A stretch of 64,000 nucleotides of DNA from assembly GCA_907165135.1 (NCBI GenBank), contig OU015567.1, forward strand, positions 811,001-875,000, written 5' to 3'. Made by a program: the position numbers and the translations under genes. Below, one piece after another: positions 42,068-53,916 of the stretch; the stretch's first letter is position 1; each line of letters starts with the position of its first letter. Origin of the DNA: Oikopleura dioica (taxonomy: Eukaryota > Chordata > Appendicularia > Copelata > Oikopleuridae). The notes beneath the pieces are model-generated. The model ran no database searches, had not been told where the DNA came from, and worked only from the letters and a program-made list of their open reading frames with translations.

Positions 42068-45000
42068 TCAGCAGTTCTTCTGCTCTCGGTTGAGCGCTTC
42101 GATGGATTTTAAATTACTGTCGAAAAGATCGCGCCATTTTAGCGAGTTTGAATGGCGGTCGATTTTGAATTTTCTTCGTGAACCATGTCTAAAGGGGAGT
42201 TTAAGGTCTTTGCTTTCTATTAAGGGAAAAACTAAGGGCGTTACAACGATAAATTTACCTTGAGTGTCGAACAGATTTATGTTTTCCAAGCAACAAGTAA
42301 ATTTTCTTGACCCTCAGTTTCGGGCAACCACACTTTGCGTATTTCTTGTTTTGCCAGATTTCCCATTTTCCCTTCGTTATATGAGGTGGGGAGGAGGAAG
42401 ATGCGGCGTGCTTCTTTCTGGTGGAGCGGGACTCTTTGGAGGTCAGAATGAACGGGTTTTTGGAGCGGGAGTTCGTCGTCTTTCGCGATCGTTTTGGCCG
42501 GTAGACCTTTATTGAGAATAAGGGTATCAGTTCAATAAGAAAATTTTACCTTTTGGACATTGACGACATAGACGACATATTTGTTCCTCACTGTTTTCCT
42601 CGATTTGACGTCGATTTTAAGAACTAAAAAGCGAAGTTATTTTTCGTCAAGGAAAGTGAACTTACTCATTGTCTTTTTACAGTATTCCTTCGGCGGCAAG
42701 CTTATACTGTCTTGTTTTTTGCACATATTTGCGCACGAAGATGATGGCAGAAGAGGGTCTTTGATTGGATTCGGGATTTCTGAAAGACTCATTTACAAAA
42801 GAAATTGGGGAGGGAAAAATGAGGATGAATGAGAATTAATTTTTGGTGGAGCTGCTTTTTTCTTACTTTTTTCGCATGGCTTAATCGGTGACTTGGTCTG
42901 AATGTACCCAGGGGCACAGTGCGTACACTTGAGTCCCGAGACGCCTTCTTTGCACTCGCTGAGCAGGGGTCAAAATGTCGTCAATTTAGTTTTTAAAGAG
43001 TCAACTACGCGCCAAAGCCAGCATCAAAGCGTTTTTTTTAATTTGCAAAGCGGATTTTTTTTTCAAATATTCAAAAAATTATTTTTAATAGAGCGAATTT
43101 CATAGTAAAACTTGGTATTTAGATAGTAAAGCTTGCTGTGAATGACTTGCTTGGATGTTGGTTTCAACTGTATTTCGAACTGAATCTTCAAATTTCTCTT
43201 CAAATTTCGATTTTTAATTCTTGAAATTTGAAGATTTTGAAGATTTTTTGGTTAGGTTAGTATTTTTGATGATTAATTTCGACCCCTGAATGGTCAAGCT
43301 CCGTTCGATTGATTACAATTTTTGCTTTTACTTCCAACTCGATGACAGTCACAGCCTTGTAAATTGTTTGTGTTAGTTAGGGTTTTCAGATTGGATAAAA
43401 AGGGATTAGTCCTACTATTTTTCTATTCGAATTTTTGTCATGAAAAAATTGATTTTCCTTGTTGATTTCAGTTTTTTATTGGTCATTTTTGACTGAAAAA
43501 AGGACTTTTCCGGTCATTGAAATCAAGGACGAAAACCAATTTTATCATTTTTTTTATTTTATCAAGCATTAGGAAAGATTAGCCTTTAGATGGTGTTTTC
43601 TTGAATTCAAGAAAATGCATCATTTTTATTTTTTACTTCGATATTCTACATTTTTTGATTCACAAGCGTGCGACGATCATTTTGACCCCTTTTCAGAGGG
43701 GTCACTGTGCATCTGTACATGAGAGGGTTACTGTAATGAGTATACTGATAGAATGTAGGTAGTAATAATGGTGAATGGTATTTTTAAGGTCGAAAGAGGG
43801 GTTAACGAAGAGACTTACTTTTGCAGTATTTCGGATTGTCGACGGACTTGTTCGGGTCGGGCGTATAGCCGGGCTTGCAAACCTGGCACCTTGCGCCAGA
43901 CGTATTGTGCCGACACTTTTGGCACATTCCACCACTGAAAAAAAACTGTTGAGAAAGATATGATCGATGAAAGCTCGAGATTTCCCTAGAAATAAATCCT
44001 GGAAGCCTGGAAAGAAGAAGTGACTGGCGCGGATTAAAAGAGAGCTTATCCTTTCTTGCAAAATGTCGCGAAATGTTTAGTCATGGGCACTTGATGTCAA
44101 AGAGCCCCAGCTGTATTTGAGCGAAAGTGGAAGACCGTAATTATGAATCTTTGGTTTCTTGACCCTTGAAAAGCAGGGATCTGGGCAGGGAAACCTGAGT
44201 AGAAACCTAAGTCAGGGTCCTGAAAAGAGTTAGGGTTGGGTTAGGGTTAGGGTTTTTTAGTTGCCAGAAACCTAACCCTAAGGCTAACCAAAGAAAATGT
44301 CAGAAAAGAGTTAAAAAATTCTATCTCAGGACCCTGAGTCAGGTTTTTACACAGGTCAGTCATGTGATATTTCTCCCTTCCTCAATTTTGTTATCAAAAA
44401 TGACTGTATTTACCTTTGATTTCCAGACATTTTGTAAAGTGTATCGTTGAACTTGCACTTGTTCGCATGAAGATTACAGTTGCAGGCTAAAATACAGTAT
44501 AAAATATTTAATAATCTAATTTTCACAAGTTTTGCCTTTTAGTTTCAAATTCTGAGGCCGTCATCGCACTCAATAAATCTACTCTATTTATTTGATTTAC
44601 ACTGAAGACGGAGCAGGTCATCAGCTGGGACCTTGTTAAATCCGCAGAGAACGCAAAACAGTGAACGGGCGCAAGTTCATTAGTAATGACTTGCTCGATG
44701 GAAATTAGAAATTACTTACCGCGGCATTCATTCGGGTTCGATTTGGTTCCGCGCTGCCAGGGTCGATCTTGGTAGAAGGAGTGGCACATGTTGCAAGTGT
44801 CGCCGACGGTGCCGTGTTTGCAGATGCATTTGGGCTTGCCATCGATGATTTCGCAGCTGAAAATGGTACTGTAAGGGAATTCTAGAATAGAGAAGGCTTT
44901 AGAAAGAAAATCATATATGTTCATAAATATTTTTATACATATATTTTGACTCTTCTTGAGAGTCGATAAAATTTTTACAAAACTAATTGTTTGTTGACCT

Positions 45001-46753
45001 GTCAAACCACTATTAACCATATAAGAGATAAATGGCCACCCGAAAATTTCTGTAAAATACCTGTCAGCATGTCCGTTGCATTGACAATGTCCGGAAATCC
45101 TAATATCCGAGATCGCATATTGATAGCTTGCCACTAGTGTTGAGCTTGGAGTTTTCAGACCGTTGTTGTTAACTGGCCAAATCGACGGCTTCAGGAGTTC
45201 GATTTTGATTGCCTGCGCGGTCATCCAATTCTACAGCGGGTTAGAGAAGAAAGGGGCATGAAGGAGTACCTGAACAACGGGGGAAGACACAGAACTGTCC
45301 CCTCTATTGTTGACTGTGTTGAATGAAACGCGAGTGCCCTCCTTATTCTTGGAGTATCGCTCCGAGCAAAGTGCTTTTTCCTGGTTCAATCTGGTGATTT
45401 CCTCGTTTGGCTCAATTCCAAATGTTTCCCTGCAATTATCAGCGTAATATTGGTACGGCTGCCACTCGTCATTGTTCCCCGTCTAAAAATAGTGTTAAAA
45501 TTTAAATCAGATTGATATAAAAAGAAAAGAAGATAATCAATTTGCGACTTACAGATTTATAAATAACCATGGCAGCTGGCACAGGTCCACAAAACTTCAT
45601 TGTGATAAAGCTGATTTCATAAGGGTGGGAGAAATCGATCGTCAGGGTTACATTGCGAGTTTGAGTCTTTTCGAGATCAGCCTAGAATGAGGATTTTTAA
45701 ATAGTTTGACTCCTAAGATGAACCCTTTTTTCATCGTTGATTACCTCGGAAACAATGCCCGCTGCGTCAGAAGGATCAACCACTGATCCCGAGTACCAGC
45801 AAGTCTCCTCGTCAGTCGTCTTTTCATGATCATTTAAGTGCCTAGTCGGCAGCATTTTGGCAGTTTGAGAGCTGTCGCAAAATTTACAGCTCCATTTGTC
45901 GTTCTCTCGCTTACAGTAGCGCTCCGATTGCTCAATTCCGCAGGTTTGGCTGGATTCGAACTTCTTTTTCAGCACTCGCGTGATATCTTCAAAGGGTGGG
46001 GTGCAGTACTTTGCGTTGACGCCGTCGCCGCAAGAATCTGTCGAGTCGAATGTTGTTGTTGGAATATACTTTTTCATCCTGAAGTCACTTTTTTAGTCGC
46101 AAGTTAGGGTTAGGGTTAGGCTAGCGACTTAAATTTTTTATATTTGAATATAGTTTTTTTAGGACTTTAGAGCCGCGCGCGGCTTTTTCGTCAAGTTTTC
46201 ATTTTTTTAGTCAAATATCATTTTTAGTCAAGAATTTGTATTTATAGTCAAAAATTTTCATTTTTAGTCAAAAATTTTCATTTTAAAATGAAAAGCCGCA
46301 AGCCGCAAGCGCCTTCAATCTCGATTCTTCCTTGCTTTTGCTCCCGACAAGCCCCCTAAGTCGCTCCTTATCAGCGCGGAGAAAAAGGAAAATTACACAG
46401 TTGGATGAATACAATTAGACAAAGCGTTCTTATCTCAACTACCGGGCTTCTGAGATTTCCATTTTTCCGGTGAGAGCACCTCACCGACCGGTTGGTTATC
46501 TCGTCCCTTATCGCTTTTGCTTTTTAATAATAGCTCGGGCGAGTTTTTAGTTATTTTCGATTAAACAGATTTCGTTAGCCCAGGTGGTGAAAACAGCGCC
46601 ACCATAAATCAGATTAACCAATGAAAATGCTCGATTGAAAAGTTACCTGTTATCTTTTGTTTTCAGACGCGTTCTGTTTTCGAATTCCGAGCTGGCTATC
46701 GATAGAAGATGGAGGAGGAAGTATAAGATCATTATTCTTCTTTCTGTCAGCAT
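42068..46753 (-). CDS. netrin (secreted axon-guidance protein)
   Basis: Exons 46647-46753 (signal peptide, LYFLLHLLSIASS), 45745-46078, 45553-45681, 45270-45482, 45061-45230, 44720-44856, 44414-44486, 43819-43934, 43332-43355, 42867-42958, 42666-42710, 42550-42623, 42259-42506, 42068-42188. The laminin N-terminal domain (DSCGDGVNAKYCTPPFEDIT, DEETCWYSG) spans exons 2-5. Three laminin-EGF repeats follow (CHSFYQDRPWQRGTKSNPNEC, ACNCNLHANKCKFNDTLYKM, GGMCQKCRHNTSGARC, CKEGVSGLKCTHCAPGY), then an NTR-like C-terminus (KEYCKKTM, KCGCPKLRVKKIYLLLG, SLKWRDLF). This order and these motifs are those of netrins, laminin-related ligands for DCC/UNC5 receptors. All phases close except between exons 9 and 10, where part of EGF repeat 3 is missing, probably on an unseen small exon. 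Confidence 0.92.
44181..44357. mobile_element. GCTCGGCAACC-family MITE carrying TTAGGG repeats
   Basis: Left end CTGGGCAGGGAAACCTGAGT; right arm GACCCTGAGTCAGGTTTTTA then CACAGG, cut before the terminal TTGCCGAG. The loop holds GTTAGGGTTGGGTTAGGGTT with a partly inverted CCTAACCCTAAGGCTAACC. The element lies in a netrin intron (44487-43935 side). Confidence 0.65.
46081..46646. repeat. repeat-filled first intron of netrin
   Basis: Contains GTTAGGGTTAGGGTTAGG at about 46105-46122, a GCCGCGCGCGGC palindrome near 46172, and four AGTCAAAAATTTTCATTTTT-type tandem units at 46195-46290. Confidence 0.6.
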
Positions 46754-47478
46754 TTTGTCTAAAAAAGAGAGGGTTTAGTGGGCGAGGAGCGGGTTGAAAG
46801 TATAACTCGTGATTTTTCAAAGCAAAACTTGTGTTGAGTGTCAATTTGAATACTTTGAATATTCATGTTAAAAATCAAAAGAAAAAAGAAAGATTGCAAA
46901 AAAACTTCGATTTTTCTGAGCTCTGATTGGCCTCTAAGCCGAATACGGAAATCTGATTGGTCTTTAATTGAACCAAGCTTTTGATCATATTTTTCCCAAT
47001 TTTCTCCACGTTTACATGATAAATTCTCATTTTGACAAATATCGGTATGTCTTAAGGGTGCGCCCAGGATGGTGCTCACTTGGCGTTGGTGTAATTTTTG
47101 CGTATCACGTGAGATGCCGGGCACCTTTCAGCTGGTGGGCACCTGACCCTTCTATCTATTATGCGCCGCGCTGTAGGTACACCACCGCCACCAGGAGCAA
47201 CGTTCGAAAAAAAAACTGGCGCAAGGAAAATTCGAGGATTCCTTCAAGGTGCCAAACAAGCCAAACGGCTGCACCTGAAGATTTTTCACGCCTTGATAGG
47301 CAAAAGCAACGTGCAGATGAGGCGGAAATATACGCTAAGCAAGGGCTGATTAGCGCGTTTGCAAGCATTCTTAGGACTCTTCTACCCTTTGATCATTTTT
47401 AAACAATGTTCGAGGGGGACCCTTATTTATTCTTATCGATAAATAAGGGTGTCTCTTTCTTAAAAATACGAGCTTGAT
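46754..47478. other. intergenic upstream of netrin
   Basis: Expected to contain the netrin promoter; no motif assigned. A GC-richer patch with GGGCACC repeats lies at 47100-47150. No gene supported. Confidence 0.35.
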
Positions 47479-47577
47479 TTGGCTCGAGAACTTGCGTAAA
47501 AAAACTGAGTCAGCGTCTGAAAAATGCTTTTATTGGACCCTGAGTCAGGTTTTTTACACAGGTTTTCGAGCTTTTGG
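47479..47577. mobile_element. GCTCGGCAACC-family MITE, 99-bp foldback
   Basis: TTGGCTCGAGAACTTGCGTA with ACTGAGTCAG on the left mirrors CTGAGTCAGG and ACACAGGTTTTCGAGC on the right; loop of about 25 bp. Confidence 0.65.
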
Positions 47578-48370
47578 CCAAAGTTGCGCTTCTTAGCCAG
47601 ATTATCCAATTGAATCTGGAGAGCGATCAAAATTAAAAATCGTCTTTAAAATTTCAATTTTTCTTAATCTTCCAAAACCCCTCCAAAAATCGATTGAGAT
47701 CCTTCTGGCAGGTCTTTCACGAATTCGAAATTTCACACTTTTCTACTACGCTCTCCTCCCTAATCGCATTCCGCTCGCAGCAGGAGGCTTCATTTTTTCT
47801 GATAAATGACTTTTTCAATTTTCAATTTTTCAAATTTTGAATTATGAAAAAAATGAAATCACCCCTCTTTCGCCTGGGAAAAAACGAGAGTCGGAGAACG
47901 ATAATCGTTTTTGTTTTGAGCCGAAAAAAACGGCTCGGCAGGTGATCTGCGGCCGCGCAACGGGAAGTGATAAGAAAAGGCCGAAGCTGTCAGTATCAAA
48001 GTGGAGCCCCGATTTTCCAAAATATATTTAGACTTTTTGCTCTTCTGGAAATTTTTGGAAATTTGCCCGAGCGAGAGTTTCGGAGATTTAAATCTTCAAA
48101 AAATTAACTAAAAAAAATCAGGTGAAAATTCCAGAGAAGAACGAATAAGCGTCATTTCTCTGTTAGGGGCTTTCCTTCCGAGTAAAGCACAAGATGGCGC
48201 ACCTGAGTCCACAGCGAATATTTACGCGTTATTAACAGCTCGCAGATTATTCAATTTGATCAACGCAAATATCCGAATAATTACAATGAAGAATTAAAAA
48301 GATTAAATAATTTAACTCTTTGCTCAAATCTTGAGTTACAGTTTCTTCTCAATAAACCTGTCTACTGTTC

Positions 48371-48637
48371 GCTCGGAAACCTGTTTTGTAAACCTGAGTC
48401 AGGGTTTGCGGTAGGGTTAGACCCTGAGTTCGACCCTGACTCAGGTTTTCTACACAGGTTTTCGAGGGGAGGTGTCTGGAACCGACAAAAAAATTTCGAC
48501 AAATTTTGCGTGGAAATTTTAAACCAATCAGAAGCCTGGATTCAGCAAACCGGCCAATTAGCAACCGAGTAGCCTTCCACTCAAAATTTGTCGAAATTTT
48601 TTGTCGGTTCCAGACACCATCCCGTTTTCGAGCCCAG
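48371..48637. mobile_element. GCTCGGCAACC-family MITE split by another MITE
   Basis: Left GCTCGGAAACCTGTTTTGTA with CCTGAGTCAGGG, right CCTGACTCAGGTTTTC and ACACAGGTTTTCGAG; the right terminal GTTTTCGAGCCCAG reappears after the inserted 48477-48623 element. Interior contains a GTAGGGTTAG motif. Confidence 0.75.
48477..48623. mobile_element. GTCTGGAACCGAC-family MITE with 9-bp duplication
   Basis: 147 bp. Ends GGGAGGTGTCTGGAACCGAC and complement of GTCGGTTCCAGACACCATCCC minus one base; next inward TTTCGACAAATTTTG inverted. Perfect 9-bp duplication GTTTTCGAG at 48468-48476 and 48624-48632, which is Mutator-like. Confidence 0.85.
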
Positions 48638-48689
48638 TATCAACCCCCTTTTTGAGATCAATTTAAATGACTCAAAAAGGGATGATCGT

Positions 48690-49085
48690 TCGAATTCTCA
48701 CACTCGAGAAAACGAAGAATCAAAGTCATATCCTCCCCCGGAAGCTGCGTCAGTAATCTCAGACTCAGTCACTGACAGTAGATTGATTTTCATTTACTAG
48801 ACGGAGTGATTCTGCGTCATTCTCGTTCTCACGTAGAAAGTGTTTGTCAGAGTTTGGAATCTTCGACTTCGTCATTTTTTTTTGTTGCCCGGACTTCGAG
48901 GTGGCCCGGAAATATGAAAAAAGTTTCACTGGATCGGTAACATTTTCGCCAAACAAATGCAGCTGAACTGGATCACCTGCTTGCCAAGGCTTTATTTTGA
49001 GGAATAAGGGAACTGACGTCAAGTTTACGGAATGTCAATCCGTTTCGTATTGCAAAGTCAAGCACTTCCGCTTTGATAAAATAAG
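48690..49085 (-). pseudogene. coding remnant or error-broken exon, unknown protein
   Basis: Three consecutive minus-strand frame segments have coding-like composition: IKAEVLDFAIRNGLTFRKLD (about 49030-49085), PWQAGDPVQLHLFGENVTDP through KIPNSDKHFLRENENDAESL (48765-49000), and SEITDAASGGGYDFDSSFSRV minus its last residues (48690-48760). Each is displaced by one base from the next. The 5' side is abutted by a piece of the GCTCGGCAACC family (49100-49190). No family recognised; it could be a gene truncated by that repeat. Confidence 0.4.
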
Positions 49086-49099
49086 GGTGTCAACTCGTT

Positions 49100-49190
49100 A
49101 AAAGCCTAAGTCAGGATTTCAGAAGCAAAAATAAAAAGCCGCGTAGCGGCTATTCCGAGAAAAAAGCCGCGAAGCGGCTTCGCAAAAAAG
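49100..49190. repeat. fragment of GCTCGGCAACC-family MITE with GC palindromes
   Basis: CCTAAGTCAGGATTTCAG is followed by two AAAGCCGC..GCGGCT palindromes (49133-49152 and 49162-49182) as in the larger family members; no terminal ends visible. Confidence 0.55.
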
Positions 49191-49314
49191 ACCATCTAAT
49201 TGCTACGATTTTAACCTGTCGACGCGGAAGAGACATTTTTTAACCATAAAACTTTGAAAATTCGATAATAAAATTATCCAAATCACTTTTTTCCTTAATT
49301 TTCAGCTAGTCATC

Positions 49315-49480
49315 GGTTCCCAAAACACGCGAAATCTGTGGCAATCGGTGCGATGCGCATCTGCGCGGTGTTGGTGGTGCCTGAATCAGCGCGGAATCGC
49401 TCCACCACCGAGCGGAGGTTGAGCTTCAGGTGCACCCCAGCTGCGGCTATATTATCTCTCACACCACTCACGGCAGGTTA
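49315..49480. other. GC-rich structured island
   Basis: A GC-rich patch in AT-rich surroundings with a strong potential stem (GGTGCCTGAA pairing with TTCAGGTGCACC) enclosing a second one (CGCTC with GAGCG). No frame, tRNA box or known RNA motif was recognised. It may be a structured RNA or a decayed GC-rich repeat. Confidence 0.2.
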
Positions 49481-51044
49481 AACTTTTCAAAATTAAGAAA
49501 AACTCCAGGAAAACGCCCGGCGGGGAGTAAAAAACTGCACGTAGCAAAATAATTCATGAGAATTTCTTACGTTTTCCATTTCAAAGTTTCGTAATTATTT
49601 TATTGCGTCAAAAATATGAATAAAATTGAACGCCCGACTGAATATATCATGAATAAAATGAACAAACTTCTGCTTAGAAATCGCTTGTTTTAAGTATAAA
49701 ATCACTATTTTTAGTGGAAAAAATATTCTTTTTTAATGTGTACCCCCTTAATTTCAAAAACATGTTCAAACTTGACCATCTTTAATCGAGAAATATACAT
49801 TTTTGAACCCTCTTTTAATTGCCTTATTCGATTTTTAAGGGTTTAACACGGTGATATATCTGAATTATAGAGGATTTTCTGGGCATATAAAAAGGGTTGA
49901 CTAAGAACATGCCAAAAAGATTTTCGAAATTTGAAATAAAAAATTCAAGAATCGAAAAATTTTTGTCAAAAAGATCAGTTCCACTCGATATATTGGAGAG
50001 TTACTGTGATCTCCTACTGTAAAAAGCTCAGGAGAAAGATTTTCTGGAAGATATTATTTTCTGGAATTCATCAGGTGAATGGTATTTGACCTGTCCTTGT
50101 ATCAGTGTGCTCACCTGTAGTAAATAGATCACGCTTCTTTGTATAATTTTCTCCGTAATTATTCCTTCTTTCTCTCTATTTTTTGCACCGTCAGGACATG
50201 GTTTTTCGATTAAAATCTCTGTAAACTGTTTGTTTTCTTTTTGGGTTTCTTATAGATGAGTTCTTATTTAAAAAACTGCTTGGCCTATATTTTCATTACG
50301 ATTTCGCTAAAGCGCAACTTGTGCTAAGCGTGCGGGAAATCCACGCAGCGGGGGGCGCTAAAGAGCGGAAAACAGAGCGGACAGGGGGAACACTTGGGAG
50401 CGCCACAGCCGGAAATTTCGCGCCACCATTGGTCGAACATCTTCTTCTTGGCTTTTGGTCAATTACCTAGGGTTAGGGTTATGTTTCCAATGGCGAAAAA
50501 TTCTTCTTAGGATCATCTCCTATCAATGCTGCTATTTCTAATTGAGTAAAGCCAGAGCAGAAAGACGGAGTAAAGTCTGTTTTGGTACAAAGAAAAAGTC
50601 CTTGTATATTTTTGAAAACCATAATTCATTAAAAAATTTAGGTCGCTGGTCAGTAACTTCTGTCGCTTGCTTTGAAAATTAATTCAAAGCATTTCGGTTT
50701 CTTAAGTATTCTTTGAAATATAATTTTTGTACTAATAATTTATAGAAATACAGCTTGAAAAGTGACTGTACTCATCCGAGTTCAAGATTTATTCTTAGTC
50801 AGATTCACAAAGGCTGGCTTCCTATGGGCGGCTTTGCACCCGCGCAAAGTGCAAAGAGCAGCTCGACGGCAGATGAAAGCAAAAGTACAGAGCGTGTCAT
50901 CGCTCAACCCACTCTCTTGCCAAACTTACAGTCATCCCTTTTTCTCAAGAATTTTTTGTTCCAGGATTTAATTAAAATTTTTTTCGCTTTTTTGAGTCTC
51001 AAAATTCGCTCGAAATTGGTTTTGAAAATAAGGGTGTCAAAAGC
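49481..51044. other. intergenic, nothing supported
   Basis: AT-rich, with a second GC-richer patch at 50320-50420 and a CCTAGGGTTAGGGTTATG telomere-like motif at about 50468. Open frames at 50755-51048 lack motifs and splice partners. Confidence 0.4.
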
Positions 51045-51048
51045 TTAA

Positions 51049-51734
51049 GGGTACCTAGGTCGAGTTTTAGTACCCCCTTAAACCATTTTCTGACCCTAGA
51101 ATCGGATTCTTCAGGTTCTGAGGAACAAAAAACTCTATAATGACCCTATAGTTTTCTTAATGTTTTCACCGTCAAAAACCACTACAAACATTAAAATCTA
51201 TAGGAAATGATAGCGCCTCAAATTTGGCCGAGAATTTCTTTACCTCCGATTTTGCTGATTTACGGCTCAAATGAAAGCTTATGGCCTGGTTAACATCGTG
51301 GTGAAGCTTAAAATTGCCCCACAAAATTAAATTCATTTCAAAATCTGGAAAAATGGAAGCTTATCAAGCAAAAATAAGGAATCCCCGAAGACGAGTCCTT
51401 ACTTTTGAAAATTTTGTTAAAAAAATTTTCAAAATCCAAAAATATGCTCTGTCACGATCAAAGAGGAGGCTTTAATCTACATAAATCCATAACAAAAAAA
51501 TCGGTTTGTATGAAAATTTTCGCCTGAATTTAGCGTTGAAGTCGGCGATTTTAGGCCGAGACGCCAACTTTGACTGCATTTTTTCAGAAAAAAATCTTTG
51601 AAATCGAAAAAAGTGCTCTGTCACGATCCGAGATCTAGGATGGATCTATCGAATGAGCTATTAAAAAGCTTTTTTCGTTAAGAATAAAGGGTAGTAATTT
51701 GCCCTCAAAGATAGCCAACTCGACCCAGGTACCC
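51049..51734. mobile_element. TTAA-flanked GGGTACCTRGGTCGAGTT MITE
   Basis: 686 bp between TTAA (51045-51048) and TTAA (51735-51738), with 18-bp inverted ends differing at one base. Interior non-coding, with two similar halves that both contain TGCTCTGTCACGATC. Confidence 0.78.
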
Positions 51735-51738
51735 TTAA

Positions 51739-52454
51739 GTCACTTTGAACACTGATTTTTGAGAGATTTTAAATTTGAGAATTGGTAATTTACTGGCAGT
51801 TCGTATTTTGGCATCAATCTCAAGCTCAGGCAGCTGAGATTGAGATAGGAGCTCGCTGCCTGAGTGGACGGTTGTTGATCCATTCTGTTCAAACAGATTG
51901 ATACAAAGGACAGCTTAGGCCGGAAGGGAAGCAACTTTACCCTTGGGCGCGTGCTTGAGCCAATTCAAGTGGAGAACGATGAAAACCCAGCTGATTCTTT
52001 TGCCGGCAGACAACAACGCAATTCGAAATCGTGGCCCCGGATCTTTCTCTCTCTGACGAATCAAAGTCAATTTCCGAACACCTGAAGGAATTCCCACTCT
52101 CAAGCAGAAAATCGTCAGAAACGAGAGGAACATCAGATTAATCGGGGAAATGAACCTGCGCAATCTTCAATCAACTCTTCTTTCCGGCTTTCACACTTTT
52201 CCCTCCCTTCCCATGACAATTTCGCGGAGCATGAAAATGCACCTTTCCGAGAACTTGAACGGCCTCCTTTTTTCAATAAAAGACTGGGTCGATTTTCGGT
52301 AAGCCGAAAATGAAGGAAGGTGTCTTGAACACCGGGATTAGCCAAATGGTCAAACATCGTGAGGCAAAAACAAAAGCCCCGCCCGGATGTTTCCAACATG
52401 CCAAGAATAACAGCTCAGTAAAGGATTAAAAATCATAAATTTCTTTCGATTTTT
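51739..52454. other. uncertain region with minus-strand frames
   Basis: Two overlapping minus-strand frames (51915-52163, 52133-52399) have higher GC than their surroundings but no motif, signal peptide or splice partner. A gene cannot be supported or excluded. Confidence 0.3.
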
Positions 52455-52458
52455 TTGG

Positions 52459-52612
52459 GTTGGTGTCAAAAAACGACAAAAATTCCGACATTTTTTGACC
52501 AAAATTTTGCCCTAATTCAACAGAAATTGGATTTTTGGATTCGGCCAATCAGATTTCAAAAAAAAAATGTCGCAAAAAATATTTTTTGTTGGAATTTTTG
52601 TCGGTTCCAAGC
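52459..52612. mobile_element. GTCTGGAACCGAC-family MITE, diverged
   Basis: Left GGGTTGGTGTC with ACGACAAAAATTCCGACA, right GGAATTTTTGTCGGTTCCA; the centre keeps GGCCAATCAGA like the other two copies. No duplication. Confidence 0.5.
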
Positions 52613-52938
52613 GTTTTTTGGCTTTTCAAAAATTTTTTTCAATTGAAAAATTTTCCAATAATGTCCATTTTGAACCCTTCCCCCTTTTTCCGGGAAAAAA
52701 ATCATTTGGCAACAATGTGTCTACCCTGGCCGAGCTACTCGTTACATGTCATATTAAGGGCAAGTTATCCTTTCTCGACAAAACGACAAAGTCGAGCCAC
52801 GTGACCCCCAGAGCTCTGAATAATTGGTTAAGTGTTAATTAATCTAAAAAATGTAATATGAAGGTGAAAACCGGGAATACAGCCGGCAACAGACAAATTG
52901 CTTCCGATTGATCTCCGTCAAGTCAGATTTGATTTAAG

Positions 52939-53689
52939 GATATAGCCTATGAAATTGAACTTTCATAGCGCCTAAATGCGACGTCGGATCATTTTATTTC
53001 AAAAACAATCCTATCTAAAAATGTATGCAGAACTCGATTCTGGTATTTTATTAAAAAATTCCATGTTAATTTTTCTCTGTAGAGCGTTTTGAAATCTTAC
53101 GATCGCGATTTCTCGAAATATTTACATTATATCGCTAAAACTAAACCAATGACTGCATTATCAAAGTGCTTAACTAAAATATTGTGGCTGAAAAATCCTC
53201 AAACTCGGCCAAATTTTCATTCTAGTGTTTTCCTCTTTCTTACTCCTGTTTTTCTTCCATGCGCGCTTTTTTGGGTTCAACCAATCAGAGCGCTATTTCA
53301 AACGCGCAGACTCTCTCGGGAAAGAGGAGTCGAGAGATTGAGCACCCAGCGCAGCGCTTTTTACACTATTCACGCGCCGAGGAAGCCTCACCGAAATGGC
53401 TCTAAAATCGGTTTTTGTCGGGATAAGAGAAAACCGAACCCACAATATTGTAGATAAGGGTCTAGATTACTTTTCTATCAAAAAAACTCGACCGATTAAA
53501 TGCAAATATTTCGAGAAATCGCGATCGTAAGCTTTTAAAACGCTCTACAGAGAAAAATTCGAATGAAAATTTTTAAGCAAGTACCAGAATCGAGTTCTGC
53601 ATACATTTTTAGATAGTATTGTTTTTGAAATAAGATGATCCGACGTCGCATTTAGGCGCTATGAAAGTTCGATTTCATAGGCTATATCC
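52939..53689. mobile_element. TTAA-flanked foldback element with 200-bp arms
   Basis: 751 bp between TTAA (52935-52938) and TTAA (53690-53693). Arms of about 195 bp (52939-53135, 53490-53689) are inverted and about 85-90% identical: GGATATAGCCTATGAAA, CGCCTAAATGCGACGTCGGA, GCAGAACTCGATTCTGG, CTCTGTAGAGCGTTTT and CGATCGCGATTTCTCG occur in both. The unique centre (53136-53489) has no supported gene. Confidence 0.8.
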
Positions 53690-53916
53690 TTAAACTCTTT
53701 TTCCGATCGCTCCTTTCTTGGTGAAAAAAGACCTGGACTCCTGGAGACACCTGGATAAATAGGAGCTACAAATCAACGCGTTACTTTTGCTTGAAGAGCA
53801 ATATCCTGAAAAAGTCAACGCCGACACTTTCAAACATGCGAAATTTATGCTTTTCGATAACTTCAAATGTCCTCGGCTGCTGTCTTTTCTAGAGGACTTT
53901 GCCCGAAACCTGAGTC

